Assembly: GCF_900111675.1 (NCBI RefSeq)
Contig: NZ_FOHO01000001.1
Coordinates: 1 to 64,000, forward strand
Direction: 5' to 3'
DNA length: 64,000 bases
DNA from: Paracoccus homiensis
GTDB lineage: Bacteria > Pseudomonadota > Alphaproteobacteria > Rhodobacterales > Rhodobacteraceae
A program made the position numbers and the translations under genes. This document shows positions 26,935 to 36,729 of this stretch, piece after piece (the stretch's first letter is position 1; every line of letters begins with the position of its first letter). The notes beneath the pieces are model-generated. The model saw only the letters and a list, made by a program, of their open reading frames with translations. It made no database searches and was not told where the DNA came from.

Positions 26935-27648
26935 TCAGAATTCGACCCAGGCCCCCAGCTTGACCGCCTGTTCACCGGGACCGGACAGCGGCGTGATCGT
27001 TCCCAGTTCCAGCTTGACCGGCCCGTAAAGGTCGCCGACCACGCTGCTGGCCAGTTTGGCCGTTCGTTCGGCGTCGCTGCGATCTTCCAGGCGCAACTGG
27101 TTGATGACCATCAGTCCGTCCCAGGGCCGAACACCGATGGTGATGTCGGCCTTGGTGGTGAATTTCGGGGTCAGGTAATAATCCTCGACCAGGCTGTTGC
27201 CGATCACGCGGATCGTGCCGGCCATCTCGCCGGCCGCCTTGACCTTGAGTTCGGCCGTGATCCAGCCGCCGCCCAGCAGCGCGTCAAAACCGCGCCCCCA
27301 GCCCGCGCCCAGCTGCACCACGGGGATCGTCTGATCCTCGCGCCAGATCGCGCCGGACCCGGCATGAACGACAAAGCGGTTCGGCCCCTGCCCGTCATCC
27401 AATGCCCGCTGCATCCAGATCATCGCGCTGGTTTCGCCGACATTGGTGCGGCCCAGTTCATAGCCAAGCGTGCTGCGCGCGCCCCAGCCATATTCGCCGT
27501 AAAGACCGCCATAGCGGTTGCCCTCGCGGTCCTCTTCCACTGTCAGCGACAGGAAATGTCCGCCCTGTTCACGCGGCCACGGCCCGGCATCGCAAGGCGC
27601 CGCCCACAGGACCAGTAATGTGGCCAAGCCATGTTTCAGTCCGGGCAA
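26935..27648 (-). CDS. Putative outer-membrane beta-barrel protein, function unknown
   Basis: This 237-residue protein has an N-terminal signal peptide (LKHGLATLLVLWAAPCDA). A series of alternating, Gly-rich strands follows, such as GNRYGGLYGEYGWGARSTLGYELGRTN. It closes with WVEF, ending in Phe as outer-membrane barrels often do. A TTG start at 27648 is chosen, with GGAGG 5 bp upstream and no in-frame ATG near. The stop abuts the stop of the convergent secreted protein with no spacer. Barrel identity is inferred from pattern, not from family recognition. Confidence 0.65.
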   Translation of the reverse strand: MPGLKHGLATLLVLWAAPCDAGPWPREQGGHFLSLTVEEDREGNRYGGLYGEYGWGARSTLGYELGRTNVGETSAMIWMQRALDDGQGPNRFVVHAGSGAIWREDQTIPVVQLGAGWGRGFDALLGGGWITAELKVKAAGEMAGTIRVIGNSLVEDYYLTPKFTTKADITIGVRPWDGLMVINQLRLEDRSDAERTAKLASSVVGDLYGPVKLELGTITPLSGPGEQAVKLGAWVEF

Positions 27649-27747
27649 GATCGCCTCCGTCGTGACGGCCCTTGGGCCGGGTTCGCGACCATCCTTGCGG
27701 CTTGTCGCGCGTGGCGCAAGAAATCTTTACTCGCTCTGGTTGTGAAA

Positions 27748-30042
27748 TCAGCGTTTGCGCATCGCGTCCATCAAGGCTGCGCCAAAGCTGCCCTGGCCAC
27801 CCTGCTGCGCGCGCGGCGCGGGCTTGGCCTTGCCCTTGGCAGGCGTCGGCGGCGCGGGCCGGCCGCGTTCGGCGGTCGCGCCATCCTTGCGCATGGTCAG
27901 GCCGATCCGCTTGCGGGGCACATCCACCTCGGTCACGCGAACCCTGACCACGTCGCCCACTTTCACCACCTCGTTCGGATCCTTCACAAAGCGGTCGGCA
28001 AGCTGGCTGATGTGAACCAGCCCGTCCTGATGCACGCCGATATCCACAAAGGCACCGAAGGCCGCGACATTCGTGACCGTCCCTTCCAGCGACATGCCGG
28101 GCTTCAGATCGGTGATATCCTCGACCCCATCGGCAAAACTGGCGGTGACAAAGCTGGGACGCGGATCGCGGCCGGGCTTTTCAAGTTCCGACAGGATGTC
28201 GCGCACGGTGGGCAGGCCGAAATTGTCATCCACGAACTGTTCGGCACGCACCGATTTCAGGGCCGATCCGTCACCCATGATGCTGCGGATATCGCGCCCG
28301 CAGGCGGCAACGATCTTGCGCGCGACGCCGTAAGCTTCGGGGTGTACGGATGACGCGTCCAGCGGCTCGGACCCGTCGCGGATGCGCAGGAAGCCCGCGC
28401 ATTGTTCAAAGGCCCGCGGCCCCAGCCCGGTCACCTTTTTCAGCGACGCGCGGGACGCAAAGGCACCCTGCGCATCGCGATGGGCGACGATCGCGGCGGC
28501 CAGCGACGGGCCAAGCCCCGCGACATGCGCCAGCAACGGGGCCGAGGCGGTGTTCAGATCGACCCCGACCGCGTTCACCGCATCCTCGACCACCGCTTCC
28601 AGCGTCTTGGTCAGCTGTCGCTGATCGACATCATGCTGATACTGACCGACGCCGATGGATTCGGGCGGCACCTTGACCAGTTCCGCAAGCGGGTCTTGCA
28701 GGCGGCGCGCGATCGACACCGCGCCGCGCAGCGACACGTCCAGATCGGGAAATTCCTTCGCCGCCTGTTCCGATGCCGAATAGACGGACGCCCCGGCCTC
28801 CGAGACAACCACCTTTGTCGGAACGGCCACCGTCTTGGGCAGCTTTTTCAACACTTCGCCGACAAGACGTTCCGTTTCCCGGCTGGCGGTGCCGTTCCCG
28901 ATGGCGATCAGGTCGATCTTGTGCCGCGTGATCAGGGTCAGCAACGCAGCCTCGGCCCCGCGCAGGTCGTTCTTGGGCTGGAACGGATAGATCGTCGCGG
29001 TATCGACCAGCTTGCCGGTCGCGTCGATGGCCGCGACCTTGACCCCGGTGCGAATGCCGGGATCCAGCCCCAGCGTCGCCTTGGCCCCGGCAGGCGCGGC
29101 CAGCAGCAGATCCTTGAGATTGCGGCCAAAGACGCGGATCGCCTCGTCATGGGCGCGTTTGCGCAATTCGGTCAGCAGGTCGATATACATGGTATTCGAC
29201 AGCCGCACCCGCCATGTCCAGCCCGCCACCTGCCGCAGCCATTGATCGCCGGGCGCATCGCCCAGATCGCCGATCGCCTGTGCCACGATGCCTTCCGCCC
29301 GCATCGCCCCGGTTTCGGGATCGGGCGAGATGTCGATGGTCAGCACCTCTTCCTTTGCCGCGCGCAGGATCGCCAGCGCCCGGTGACCGGGAATATCGGC
29401 CCAAGCCTCGCGGTGATCGAAATAGTCGCTGAACTTTGCGCCCGCCTGTTCCTTGCCGGAAATCACCTTGGCGGCAATGAAGGCCTCGGCCTGCATGAAA
29501 TTGCGCAGGCGACCCAGAAGCGTGGCATTCTCGCTCAGTTCCTCGACCAGGATGTCGCGTGCGCCGTCCAGTGCCGCCTTCACGTCGGCGACACTCTCGC
29601 CCAGATAGCCCTGTGCAAGCGCCCTCGGATCAGCGCGACGATCATCCTGAATGGCGCGCAGCAGAGGCTCCAGCCCGTTTTCACGGGCGATCATCGCCTT
29701 TGTGCGGCGCTTGGGTTTGTAGGGCAGATAGATATCTTCCAGCGCGGCCTTGGTATCGGCCCCGGCAATCGCGCGGGCCAGATCGTCGGTCAGCTTGCCC
29801 TGATCGCGGATCGACCCAAGGATCGCGTTGCGCCGCGTCTCCATTTCTCGCAGGTAGGTCAGCCGTTCGGACAGGCTGCGCAACTGACTGTCGTCCAGCC
29901 CGCCCGTCACCTCTTTGCGATAGCGCGCGACGAAGGGCACCGTCGCGCCGCCGTCCAGCAACTCGACCGCGGCGACCACCTGTCCGGGCGAAGCGCCGAT
30001 TTCGGTGGCGATGGTGCGGGCAATGCGCTGCGGGGCGTCCAT
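27748..30042 (-). CDS. tex: RNA-binding transcriptional accessory protein Tex
   Basis: This 764-residue protein of the Tex/Spt6 family acts in transcription and translation by binding nucleic acid. It has an N-terminal Tex helical domain (VPFVARYRKEVTGGLDD), a YqgF/RNase H-like domain (LGLDPGIRTGVKVAAIDATG, about 325-345) and helix-hairpin-helix repeats (NTASAPLLAHVAGLGPSLA). A C-terminal S1 domain (GTVTNVAAFGAFVDIGVHQDGLVHISQ, about 650-720) precedes a basic Pro/Ala/Lys-rich tail. Full length for the family. It lies between the barrel gene and a glycosyltransferase on the same strand. Confidence 0.95.
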   Translation of the reverse strand: MDAPQRIARTIATEIGASPGQVVAAVELLDGGATVPFVARYRKEVTGGLDDSQLRSLSERLTYLREMETRRNAILGSIRDQGKLTDDLARAIAGADTKAALEDIYLPYKPKRRTKAMIARENGLEPLLRAIQDDRRADPRALAQGYLGESVADVKAALDGARDILVEELSENATLLGRLRNFMQAEAFIAAKVISGKEQAGAKFSDYFDHREAWADIPGHRALAILRAAKEEVLTIDISPDPETGAMRAEGIVAQAIGDLGDAPGDQWLRQVAGWTWRVRLSNTMYIDLLTELRKRAHDEAIRVFGRNLKDLLLAAPAGAKATLGLDPGIRTGVKVAAIDATGKLVDTATIYPFQPKNDLRGAEAALLTLITRHKIDLIAIGNGTASRETERLVGEVLKKLPKTVAVPTKVVVSEAGASVYSASEQAAKEFPDLDVSLRGAVSIARRLQDPLAELVKVPPESIGVGQYQHDVDQRQLTKTLEAVVEDAVNAVGVDLNTASAPLLAHVAGLGPSLAAAIVAHRDAQGAFASRASLKKVTGLGPRAFEQCAGFLRIRDGSEPLDASSVHPEAYGVARKIVAACGRDIRSIMGDGSALKSVRAEQFVDDNFGLPTVRDILSELEKPGRDPRPSFVTASFADGVEDITDLKPGMSLEGTVTNVAAFGAFVDIGVHQDGLVHISQLADRFVKDPNEVVKVGDVVRVRVTEVDVPRKRIGLTMRKDGATAERGRPAPPTPAKGKAKPAPRAQQGGQGSFGAALMDAMRKR

Positions 30043-30118
30043 GGGTATCCTCCTGTCTTCCGGACACCCGTTCTATCATCCGCCCGGTCGGGGAAAAGCA
30101 GATAAGCGGCGTGCCCGA

Positions 30119-31222
30119 TCACCGCGTCGTCAGCAGATCACGCAGAAAGGCATCGGTCTTTCGGGCGGCGGCCTCGATCGACAGATCGCGTGGAAAAGCC
30201 TCGAACGCGGCATCCGCCATGCGGTTGCGCCGATCAGGATCGCCCAGCAACGCCAGGATCTGGCGCAGCCATTCGTCGCGATCATTGGTCACGACACCGG
30301 TCGTTTCGGTAAAGAACCGGGCGTGATCGGCCTCATCGCTGGCAATGACGGGCACCTTGGCGTCCAGATAGCCCAGGATCTTCCCGAAAGACTTGCCGCG
30401 GCTGAATTCATTCCGTGTGATGATCGGCGACAGGCCCACAGCCACCTGATGCAGGGATTGCAGAAAGGCGTCATAGCCCATCGGGGGCAGCATCTGCAAA
30501 TCCGGCAGGTCGGGGAACATGGCCCGCAACCGGTCCCGCTCTTCTTCGGTGGCAATGCCGTAAAAGCGCAGCCGGAAGGCCGCGCCCTGCGCGCGCAGAT
30601 CCGCGACCAGACCGCGCACGAAGTCCAGTTCGTTCACATAGGACAGCGGGGCGGCCTGCGCCCAGGCCAGAATCGGGGGCCCGTCCGACTGTCGCGCATG
30701 GTGATCGGGTCGCGGGCCCGCCGTGATCGGAGTGCCGGTCCAGATCACGGCGGCATTGGCGTTATGCTGCGCGTGCCATTCCTGAATGAACTGGCTGCCC
30801 GCCATCACCCCGACCGCCGCCTGCGATGTGCGTTGCAGCCGTTCCACAAGGCCGGGAATCGTCAGGAAGAAATCCGCATCGTCGGTATCCAGAACCACCG
30901 GATCACCATAGCGTAGCGCGGTATCATTCAGGGCGTGACGGCATTGCTGAAAAACCAGAATATCCGGCGCGAAATGGCGGATGACCCGCCGTCGCGCAGG
31001 CAACTTCAGGTCGGCGGGCACCGCCGCCGCATGCCAGCCCGTCCGTGTCAGCGCATCGGCCATGTTATAGGCCCGCAGCAGGCTGGCACCTTCGCGACGT
31101 CCCGATGGAAAGAACAGCACCCTTGGTCGATCGGTGCGACGGTTGCGCATGGCCGATGCGTGCAGCCCGACCTCGTGCCCGGTGCGGCGCAGCAGATTTC
31201 TGATCTTCGTTCCGATGCTCAT
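30119..31222 (-). CDS. Glycosyltransferase, GT4-like
   Basis: The protein has 367 residues and a two-domain GT-B pattern. The N-terminal domain contains RVLFFPSGRREGASLLRAYN and DILVFQQCRHAL. The C-terminal nucleotide-sugar side contains RGKSFGKILGYLDAKVPVIASD, with the group-1 style Lys-rich loop and acidic residues. Donor and acceptor are unknown. No polysaccharide or lipid A genes are adjacent, so no pathway can be inferred. Confidence 0.7.
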   Translation of the reverse strand: MSIGTKIRNLLRRTGHEVGLHASAMRNRRTDRPRVLFFPSGRREGASLLRAYNMADALTRTGWHAAAVPADLKLPARRRVIRHFAPDILVFQQCRHALNDTALRYGDPVVLDTDDADFFLTIPGLVERLQRTSQAAVGVMAGSQFIQEWHAQHNANAAVIWTGTPITAGPRPDHHARQSDGPPILAWAQAAPLSYVNELDFVRGLVADLRAQGAAFRLRFYGIATEEERDRLRAMFPDLPDLQMLPPMGYDAFLQSLHQVAVGLSPIITRNEFSRGKSFGKILGYLDAKVPVIASDEADHARFFTETTGVVTNDRDEWLRQILALLGDPDRRNRMADAAFEAFPRDLSIEAAARKTDAFLRDLLTTR

Positions 31223-31262
31223 ACGTCCTGCCTGTCTGTTCGGGGGCTTGCCTATGCCCGGG

Positions 31263-33797
31263 TCAATCCTTTGCCAGTTCCGGCAAACGCATTGCCTCTT
31301 CGGTCATGGCCTTGGCCGAGACGCTGTCCCGGACCGCCTGTCGCAGGGCCTTGGACCTTTTCAATGCGCGGCGGAACGCCTCTTCGTCCAGCTCCAGAAC
31401 GCTGGTCGGCGTGATCGCACGAACCTCGGTGCGGCGAGGCCGCTTGGCCAGAACGCCCATCTGGCCGAACATCTCGCCCCGGCCAAGGCGGCTGGTCTGA
31501 CCCGCGATTTCCTGTTCTACCGCGCCCGAGGCTACGAAAAAGACCGCCCGCGACACGCTGTCCTTGCGCAGAATGACCTTGCCCGCGTTGTAGAACCGCG
31601 TGCGCAGCGCCCGTGACAGGCGCCGCAATTCAGCCTCGTCCAGATCCGCGAACAGGGGGAACTGACGGACCAGTTCCTCTTTGCGCAGCGCCAGATCCAG
31701 ATGCGGCCGCCCCTCGGTTTCGTTGCGGCGGCGGGTGATGTCCTGCATCAGCGCGGTATGCAGTTCGGCCCCGATCAGGCCATCCTCGCGCATGGCGTTG
31801 TATTCGCGTTCCTCAAGCCGCAGCGCCGTGCGACGGATAAAGCGACGCTCCAGCTTTTCGGCATAGCCCGGATATTGCAGGCGCAGGCCCTCGATCCCGG
31901 TTTCGACCGCCTCGACCCGCCGGTTGATCAGCTCATGCAGCAGATCGGCCACACGCCGACCGTGGATGCGGCGGATTCGGCTGTCCACGAAACCGCTGAG
32001 ATCGCGCAGGATCAGACGCTTGGCCAGCAGCGCCTCGAACCTGTCGGCGGTCATCCCCGCCAGCGGCCCGGAATAACGCAGGCGATTGCGCAGAAACGCC
32101 GCCAGCCGGAATGACGGGCCATAACGCAACCCGCGCCGCGCCGCCCGCTGATAGCCGGTCCGCCCGCCGGTCCGCGCGCCTTCGATCAGCCGGTCCACAT
32201 CGAACAGCATCTGTTCCGACAACCGCCCGCTGATCGCGCGTTCGCGAAACCGCGCCAGAATCACCTCGCGTTCATAGGCGGCCAGTGCGATCAGGCCCAG
32301 GGTGATCCGGTCGCGATCCAGGATCAGGGTGTTGTCTTCGGCATCGGCCCGTTCCACCGCATGATCCAGTCGTTCGGCAAATCGCTTGGCCTCGGACCGG
32401 ACGGTATCGCGGGGCAGATCGTAATTGTCGGTCATCCGCGACACGCCTTCGCGCACGGTCTGAAGGGCGACGGCGATCACCTGATTGGACAGCGCGACAT
32501 CCAGGGGCGACAGCTTGTCCAGCCCCAGACGCCCGATCACCCAGCGCAGCGTGGTCCCCTGCACCAGCAGCGTGAACAGGGTGAACCCGGTCGCAAGAAT
32601 ACCGACGACGCGCTTTGTCTCGACCGGGACGCGCAGGCTCTCCGTCACCGCCAGCGCCAGCGCCAGCGTCACCGCCCCGCGCAGGCCGCCCCACAGGATC
32701 GCGACGCGATAGCGGCTTTCGACCCTGGGTGAGACGCGCAGCGCGGTCAGCATCGGCATCAGCACGAACAGGATCAGCGCCCGCGCCGTGATGGCGGCCG
32801 CCACGACCACAAGGATCAGGGCGAAATCGCCCGGTCGGGTATCTTCCAGCAGGCGCGGGATCAGCAGCGCCGCCAGAATGAAGATCAGCGCCCCTGCCCA
32901 ATGTGCCAGCAGGTCCCAGACCTCGCGCAGGTTCTGCCACAGCGCGGGCGACAGGCGCCCCGGCCCAATGATGTTCATCGTCAGGCCCGCCACGACGACC
33001 CCGATGACGCCCGACGCGCCGAAGATCTGTTCGGCCCCGATATAGGCCAGATAGGGCACCGCGACCGAGATTGAGATCTGCGCCAGCTCGAACCGCGCAA
33101 AGATCGCCATCAGCCCGACCGCGATCCGTGCCGTGGCCCAGCCCGCGATGGTGCCGCCCACGAACAGCATCGGAAAACTGCTGATCGCCTGACCCAGCCC
33201 CGGATCGGGCAGGCCCAGCATGACATACCCCATGAACAGACCGAACAGCGCGATGGCCGCGGCATCGTTCAGCAGGCTTTCGCCCTCGATGATCCGGGCC
33301 AGCCGCCGCGGCGCGGACAGCGACCGGAAGATCCCCACCACGGCCGAGGGGTCGGTGGTCGAGACGATCGAACCGACCAGCAGGCAGACCACCAGCGGCA
33401 GCCCGCTGACCAGCGACAGCGCATAGCCGATGGTCAGGGTCGCCGCGACCACCGCGACCACCGCCAATGTCAGGATCGGCACCCAGTCATCGACCATGCG
33501 CCGGACATTCATGCCCAATGTCGCCTGAAAGATCAGGGTCGGCAGAAAGACATACAGAAAGACATTCGACCGGATCGGCAGCGCAAGGATGGATTCCGCG
33601 ATCGGGTTCAACGCATCGGTCAGATCGGTGCGCAGGAAAAAGATCGCCCCCGCGCCGATCAGCGTGCCGATCGTCGCCAGAATCACGCTGTAGGGCAGCC
33701 GTAATCGCGCCGCCAGGGGCTCGGCCACCCCGATAACGACAAACAGCCCGGCAATGATCGTGGTCAACAGCGCAATATCCATGACCAAGCGATACAT
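31263..33797 (-). CDS. CPA1-family sodium/proton antiporter with C-terminal cyclic-nucleotide-binding domain
   Basis: This large 844-residue transporter has about 12 membrane helices up to residue 420. The CPA1 signatures are VSTTDPSAVVGIFRSLSAP (about 147-165) and EGESLLNDAAAIALF (about 173-187), the latter holding the ion-binding Asn-Asp. The cytosolic half has a long charged helical region. A cNMP/CRP-like domain (about 700-800) shows LFADLDEAELRRLSRAL and GEMFGQMGVLAKRPRRTEV. The sensor domain suggests gating by a nucleotide or a protein signal; ligand unknown. Starts at 33797 or 33782 are both possible. Confidence 0.88.
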   Translation of the reverse strand: MYRLVMDIALLTTIIAGLFVVIGVAEPLAARLRLPYSVILATIGTLIGAGAIFFLRTDLTDALNPIAESILALPIRSNVFLYVFLPTLIFQATLGMNVRRMVDDWVPILTLAVVAVVAATLTIGYALSLVSGLPLVVCLLVGSIVSTTDPSAVVGIFRSLSAPRRLARIIEGESLLNDAAAIALFGLFMGYVMLGLPDPGLGQAISSFPMLFVGGTIAGWATARIAVGLMAIFARFELAQISISVAVPYLAYIGAEQIFGASGVIGVVVAGLTMNIIGPGRLSPALWQNLREVWDLLAHWAGALIFILAALLIPRLLEDTRPGDFALILVVVAAAITARALILFVLMPMLTALRVSPRVESRYRVAILWGGLRGAVTLALALAVTESLRVPVETKRVVGILATGFTLFTLLVQGTTLRWVIGRLGLDKLSPLDVALSNQVIAVALQTVREGVSRMTDNYDLPRDTVRSEAKRFAERLDHAVERADAEDNTLILDRDRITLGLIALAAYEREVILARFRERAISGRLSEQMLFDVDRLIEGARTGGRTGYQRAARRGLRYGPSFRLAAFLRNRLRYSGPLAGMTADRFEALLAKRLILRDLSGFVDSRIRRIHGRRVADLLHELINRRVEAVETGIEGLRLQYPGYAEKLERRFIRRTALRLEEREYNAMREDGLIGAELHTALMQDITRRRNETEGRPHLDLALRKEELVRQFPLFADLDEAELRRLSRALRTRFYNAGKVILRKDSVSRAVFFVASGAVEQEIAGQTSRLGRGEMFGQMGVLAKRPRRTEVRAITPTSVLELDEEAFRRALKRSKALRQAVRDSVSAKAMTEEAMRLPELAKD

Positions 33798-33901
33798 GGA
33801 AACCAGTCCGCCGTGAATATTCGACCTTGTTCAATATCTTGCTGATAGCGTGACAAGCTGGTGATCTGTGCTTTGCTGTTGCGAAAACCGGCAGTGCCGC
33901 G

Positions 33902-34702
33902 ATGATGCCAAGGATGAGCGATATTCGTCAGACACGGCTGGGCTTTGCGCCCTGGGCCGACCCACGGACGCGACGGCTGCCGGGCACGATCCCCGTCGCG
34001 CCGGAAGACTGGCTGCTGACCGACGACGCCTTCGGCGGGCAGATGGCGCTGCGCGATGATCTGATCCTGCGGGCGCCTGACCGGGTGCACCGCCTTGATG
34101 CTGCGGCCCGCCCCGCAGCGGTCGAACTTTACGACCGCGTCCTTGCACTGTTGCCCGCGCGGGGCCACCGGATCGCGGGCGGTATGGCGACGCGCCCCGA
34201 CGGGGTCAGCATCGACCTGAACCGCGATGCCCCGCTGCTGACCCTGGGTCGGCTGGTGGCCGAGGATCTGTGCCTGATGCTGCCCGGCCCGACCGCCGAG
34301 CATGTGCTGGCCGGCGCGATCCTGTGCTTTCCCTCGGGCTGGTCGCTGCACCAGAAATTCATGCGCCCGATGATGCGGATCCACGAACCGGTCGCGGCCT
34401 ATGGCAATCAGTTGGGCAGACGGGTGCAACGCCTGCTGGACGGCGTACGGTCCGATCAGGGTCTGATGCGCGGCACGGCGCATTATTCCGCCGCGCCCCT
34501 GCACAATCCCCGCACCGAAGAACAGGGCCATGACATCGACGGCCCCCTGCCCTTCATCCGGGTCGAGCGTCAGTGCCTGTTCCGCCTGCCCCTGACCGGG
34601 GCGGTCGTGTTTTCCATCCATACCAGCGTGATTCGCCCGGCGGACCTGACCCCCGACCAAAGCGCCGCACTGGCCAAGTTTCCGATCCACCGCGCCGCCT
34701 GA
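33902..34702 (+). CDS. DUF3445 protein (heme-dependent oxidative N-demethylase-like)
   Basis: This protein of about 266 residues resembles the DUF3445 family, some members of which are heme-dependent N-demethylase alpha subunits. Family-like segments are LLPARGHRIAGG, PLLTLGRLVAEDLCLM, FPSGWSLHQKFMRPM and RVERQCLFRLP. The companion electron-transfer subunits are not nearby, so an oxidative role is uncertain. Starts at 33902 or 33914 are possible. It is divergent from the antiporter and convergent with glnA. Confidence 0.75.
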   Translation: MMPRMSDIRQTRLGFAPWADPRTRRLPGTIPVAPEDWLLTDDAFGGQMALRDDLILRAPDRVHRLDAAARPAAVELYDRVLALLPARGHRIAGGMATRPDGVSIDLNRDAPLLTLGRLVAEDLCLMLPGPTAEHVLAGAILCFPSGWSLHQKFMRPMMRIHEPVAAYGNQLGRRVQRLLDGVRSDQGLMRGTAHYSAAPLHNPRTEEQGHDIDGPLPFIRVERQCLFRLPLTGAVVFSIHTSVIRPADLTPDQSAALAKFPIHRAA

Positions 34703-34707
34703 ATGCG

Positions 34708-34733
34708 AAAAGGGCGCCCGAAGGCGCCCTTTT
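34708..34733. terminator. Bidirectional terminator between DUF3445 gene and glnA
   Basis: AAAAGGGCGCC (34708-34718) and GGCGCCCTTTT (34723-34733) form a perfect 11-bp inverted repeat with a CGAA tetraloop. T runs face both directions. Confidence 0.85.
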
Positions 34734-34753
34734 GCTGTCTGTCCCTGTAGAAC

Positions 34754-36160
34754 TTAGACCGAGTAATACATCTGATACTCGACCGGGTGGGGGGTGTGCT
34801 CATAGGCGTACACTTCTTCCCACTTCAGCGCCATGTAGCCTTCCAGCTGGTCGCGGGTGAACACGTCGCCCTGCAGCAGGAAGTCCATGTCCTTTTCCAG
34901 CTCTTCCAGCGCTTCGCGCAGGCTGCCGCACACGGTCGGGATCTCGGCCAGTTCTTCCGGCGGCAGATCGTACAGATCCTTGTCCGATGCCGAACCCGGG
35001 TCGATCTTGTTGCGGATCCCGTCGATGCCCGCCATCAGCAGCGCGGCAAAGCACAGATAGGGGTTCGCCGAGGGATCGGGGAAACGGGCTTCGACGCGCT
35101 TGGCCTTGGGCGATTCGGTCCACGGAATACGGACGCAGCCCGACCGGTTGCGTGCCGAATAGGCGCGCAGAACGGGGGCCTCGAAGCCCGGGATCAGACG
35201 CTTGTAGCTGTTGGTCGACGGGTTCGTCAGGGCGTTCAGCGCCTTGGCGTGCTTCAGGATGCCGCCGATGAAGTACAGGGCCTCCTGCGACAGATCGGCA
35301 TATTTGTCGCCTGCGAACAGCGGCTTGCCGTCCTTCCAGATCGACATGTTGACATGCATCCCCGAGCCGTTGTCGCCCTTCATGGGCTTGGGCATGAAGG
35401 TCGCCGACTTGCCATAGGCATGTGCGACGTTGTGGATGACATACTTGTATTTCTGCAGGTTGTCGGCCTGCTCGGTCAGCGACCCGAAGATCAGGCCCAG
35501 CTCGTGCTGCGCGCTGGCAACCTCATGGTGGTGCTTGTCGACTTTCATGCCCATGCGCTTCATGGTCGACAGCATCTCGCCGCGGATGTCCTGGGCCGCG
35601 TCGATCGGGTTGACCGGGAAGTAACCGCCCTTGTGGCCCGCGCGATGCGCCTGGTTGCCCATCTCGTATTCGGTGTCGGTGTTCCATGCCGCGTCAACCG
35701 CGTCGATCGAGAACGACACTTTCTGCGGCGTGACCGAATAGCGCACGTCGTCGAACAGGAAGAATTCGGCTTCCGGCCCGAAATATGCCGCGTCGCCGAT
35801 CCCCGAGGATTTCAGGAATGCCTCGGCCTTGACGGCGGTGCCACGCGGGTCGCGGCTATAGGCTTCGCCGGTGTCCGGCTCGACCACGTTGCAATGCACG
35901 CACAGCGTTTTTTCCGCATAGAACGGATCGATATAGATCGACGAGGTGTCCGGGATCAGTTTCATGTCCGACTGATCGATCGACTTCCAGCCCGCGATCG
36001 AGCTGCCGTCGAACATGAAGCCTTCCTCGAAGAAGTCCTCATCGACCAGGTCCACATCCAGCGTCACATGCTGAAGCTTGCCCTTGGGGTCGGTAAAGCG
36101 GACGTCGACATAGGCGACTTCCTCGTCCTTCATCAGCTTCAAGGCGTCCTTGATTTCCAT
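34754..36160 (-). CDS. glnA: Glutamine synthetase type I
   Basis: This 468-residue dodecameric enzyme condenses ammonia with glutamate. Visible are [17 protein letters not shown], the catalytic [32 protein letters not shown], and the adenylylation Tyr region in [10 protein letters not shown] near residue 397. It is probably controlled by GlnE adenylylation under GlnB, whose gene is directly upstream (75-bp gap). The ATG at 36160 follows an AAGGGAAGAG site and gives the family start [15 protein letters not shown]. Confidence 0.97.
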   Translation of the reverse strand: MEIKDALKLMKDEEVAYVDVRFTDPKGKLQHVTLDVDLVDEDFFEEGFMFDGSSIAGWKSIDQSDMKLIPDTSSIYIDPFYAEKTLCVHCNVVEPDTGEAYSRDPRGTAVKAEAFLKSSGIGDAAYFGPEAEFFLFDDVRYSVTPQKVSFSIDAVDAAWNTDTEYEMGNQAHRAGHKGGYFPVNPIDAAQDIRGEMLSTMKRMGMKVDKHHHEVASAQHELGLIFGSLTEQADNLQKYKYVIHNVAHAYGKSATFMPKPMKGDNGSGMHVNMSIWKDGKPLFAGDKYADLSQEALYFIGGILKHAKALNALTNPSTNSYKRLIPGFEAPVLRAYSARNRSGCVRIPWTESPKAKRVEARFPDPSANPYLCFAALLMAGIDGIRNKIDPGSASDKDLYDLPPEELAEIPTVCGSLREALEELEKDMDFLLQGDVFTRDQLEGYMALKWEEVYAYEHTPHPVEYQMYYSV

Positions 36161-36235
36161 CTCTTCCCTTTCTTTCATAGATGCGTCCCGGCCGCCTGTG
36201 CCGCCGGGCGCGGAGCTTATGGACGCGCGGTTCTT

Positions 36236-36622
<387 letters not shown>

Positions 36623-36729
36623 TCATCCTGCTGGTAAATGCAGCACCGTCCGCAGATCGCCACAGAACCCGTTTGCCCGGCGATTGCGCACATAAATCGG
36701 GCACACTGCCCTTATATTAAGCAGAAACC

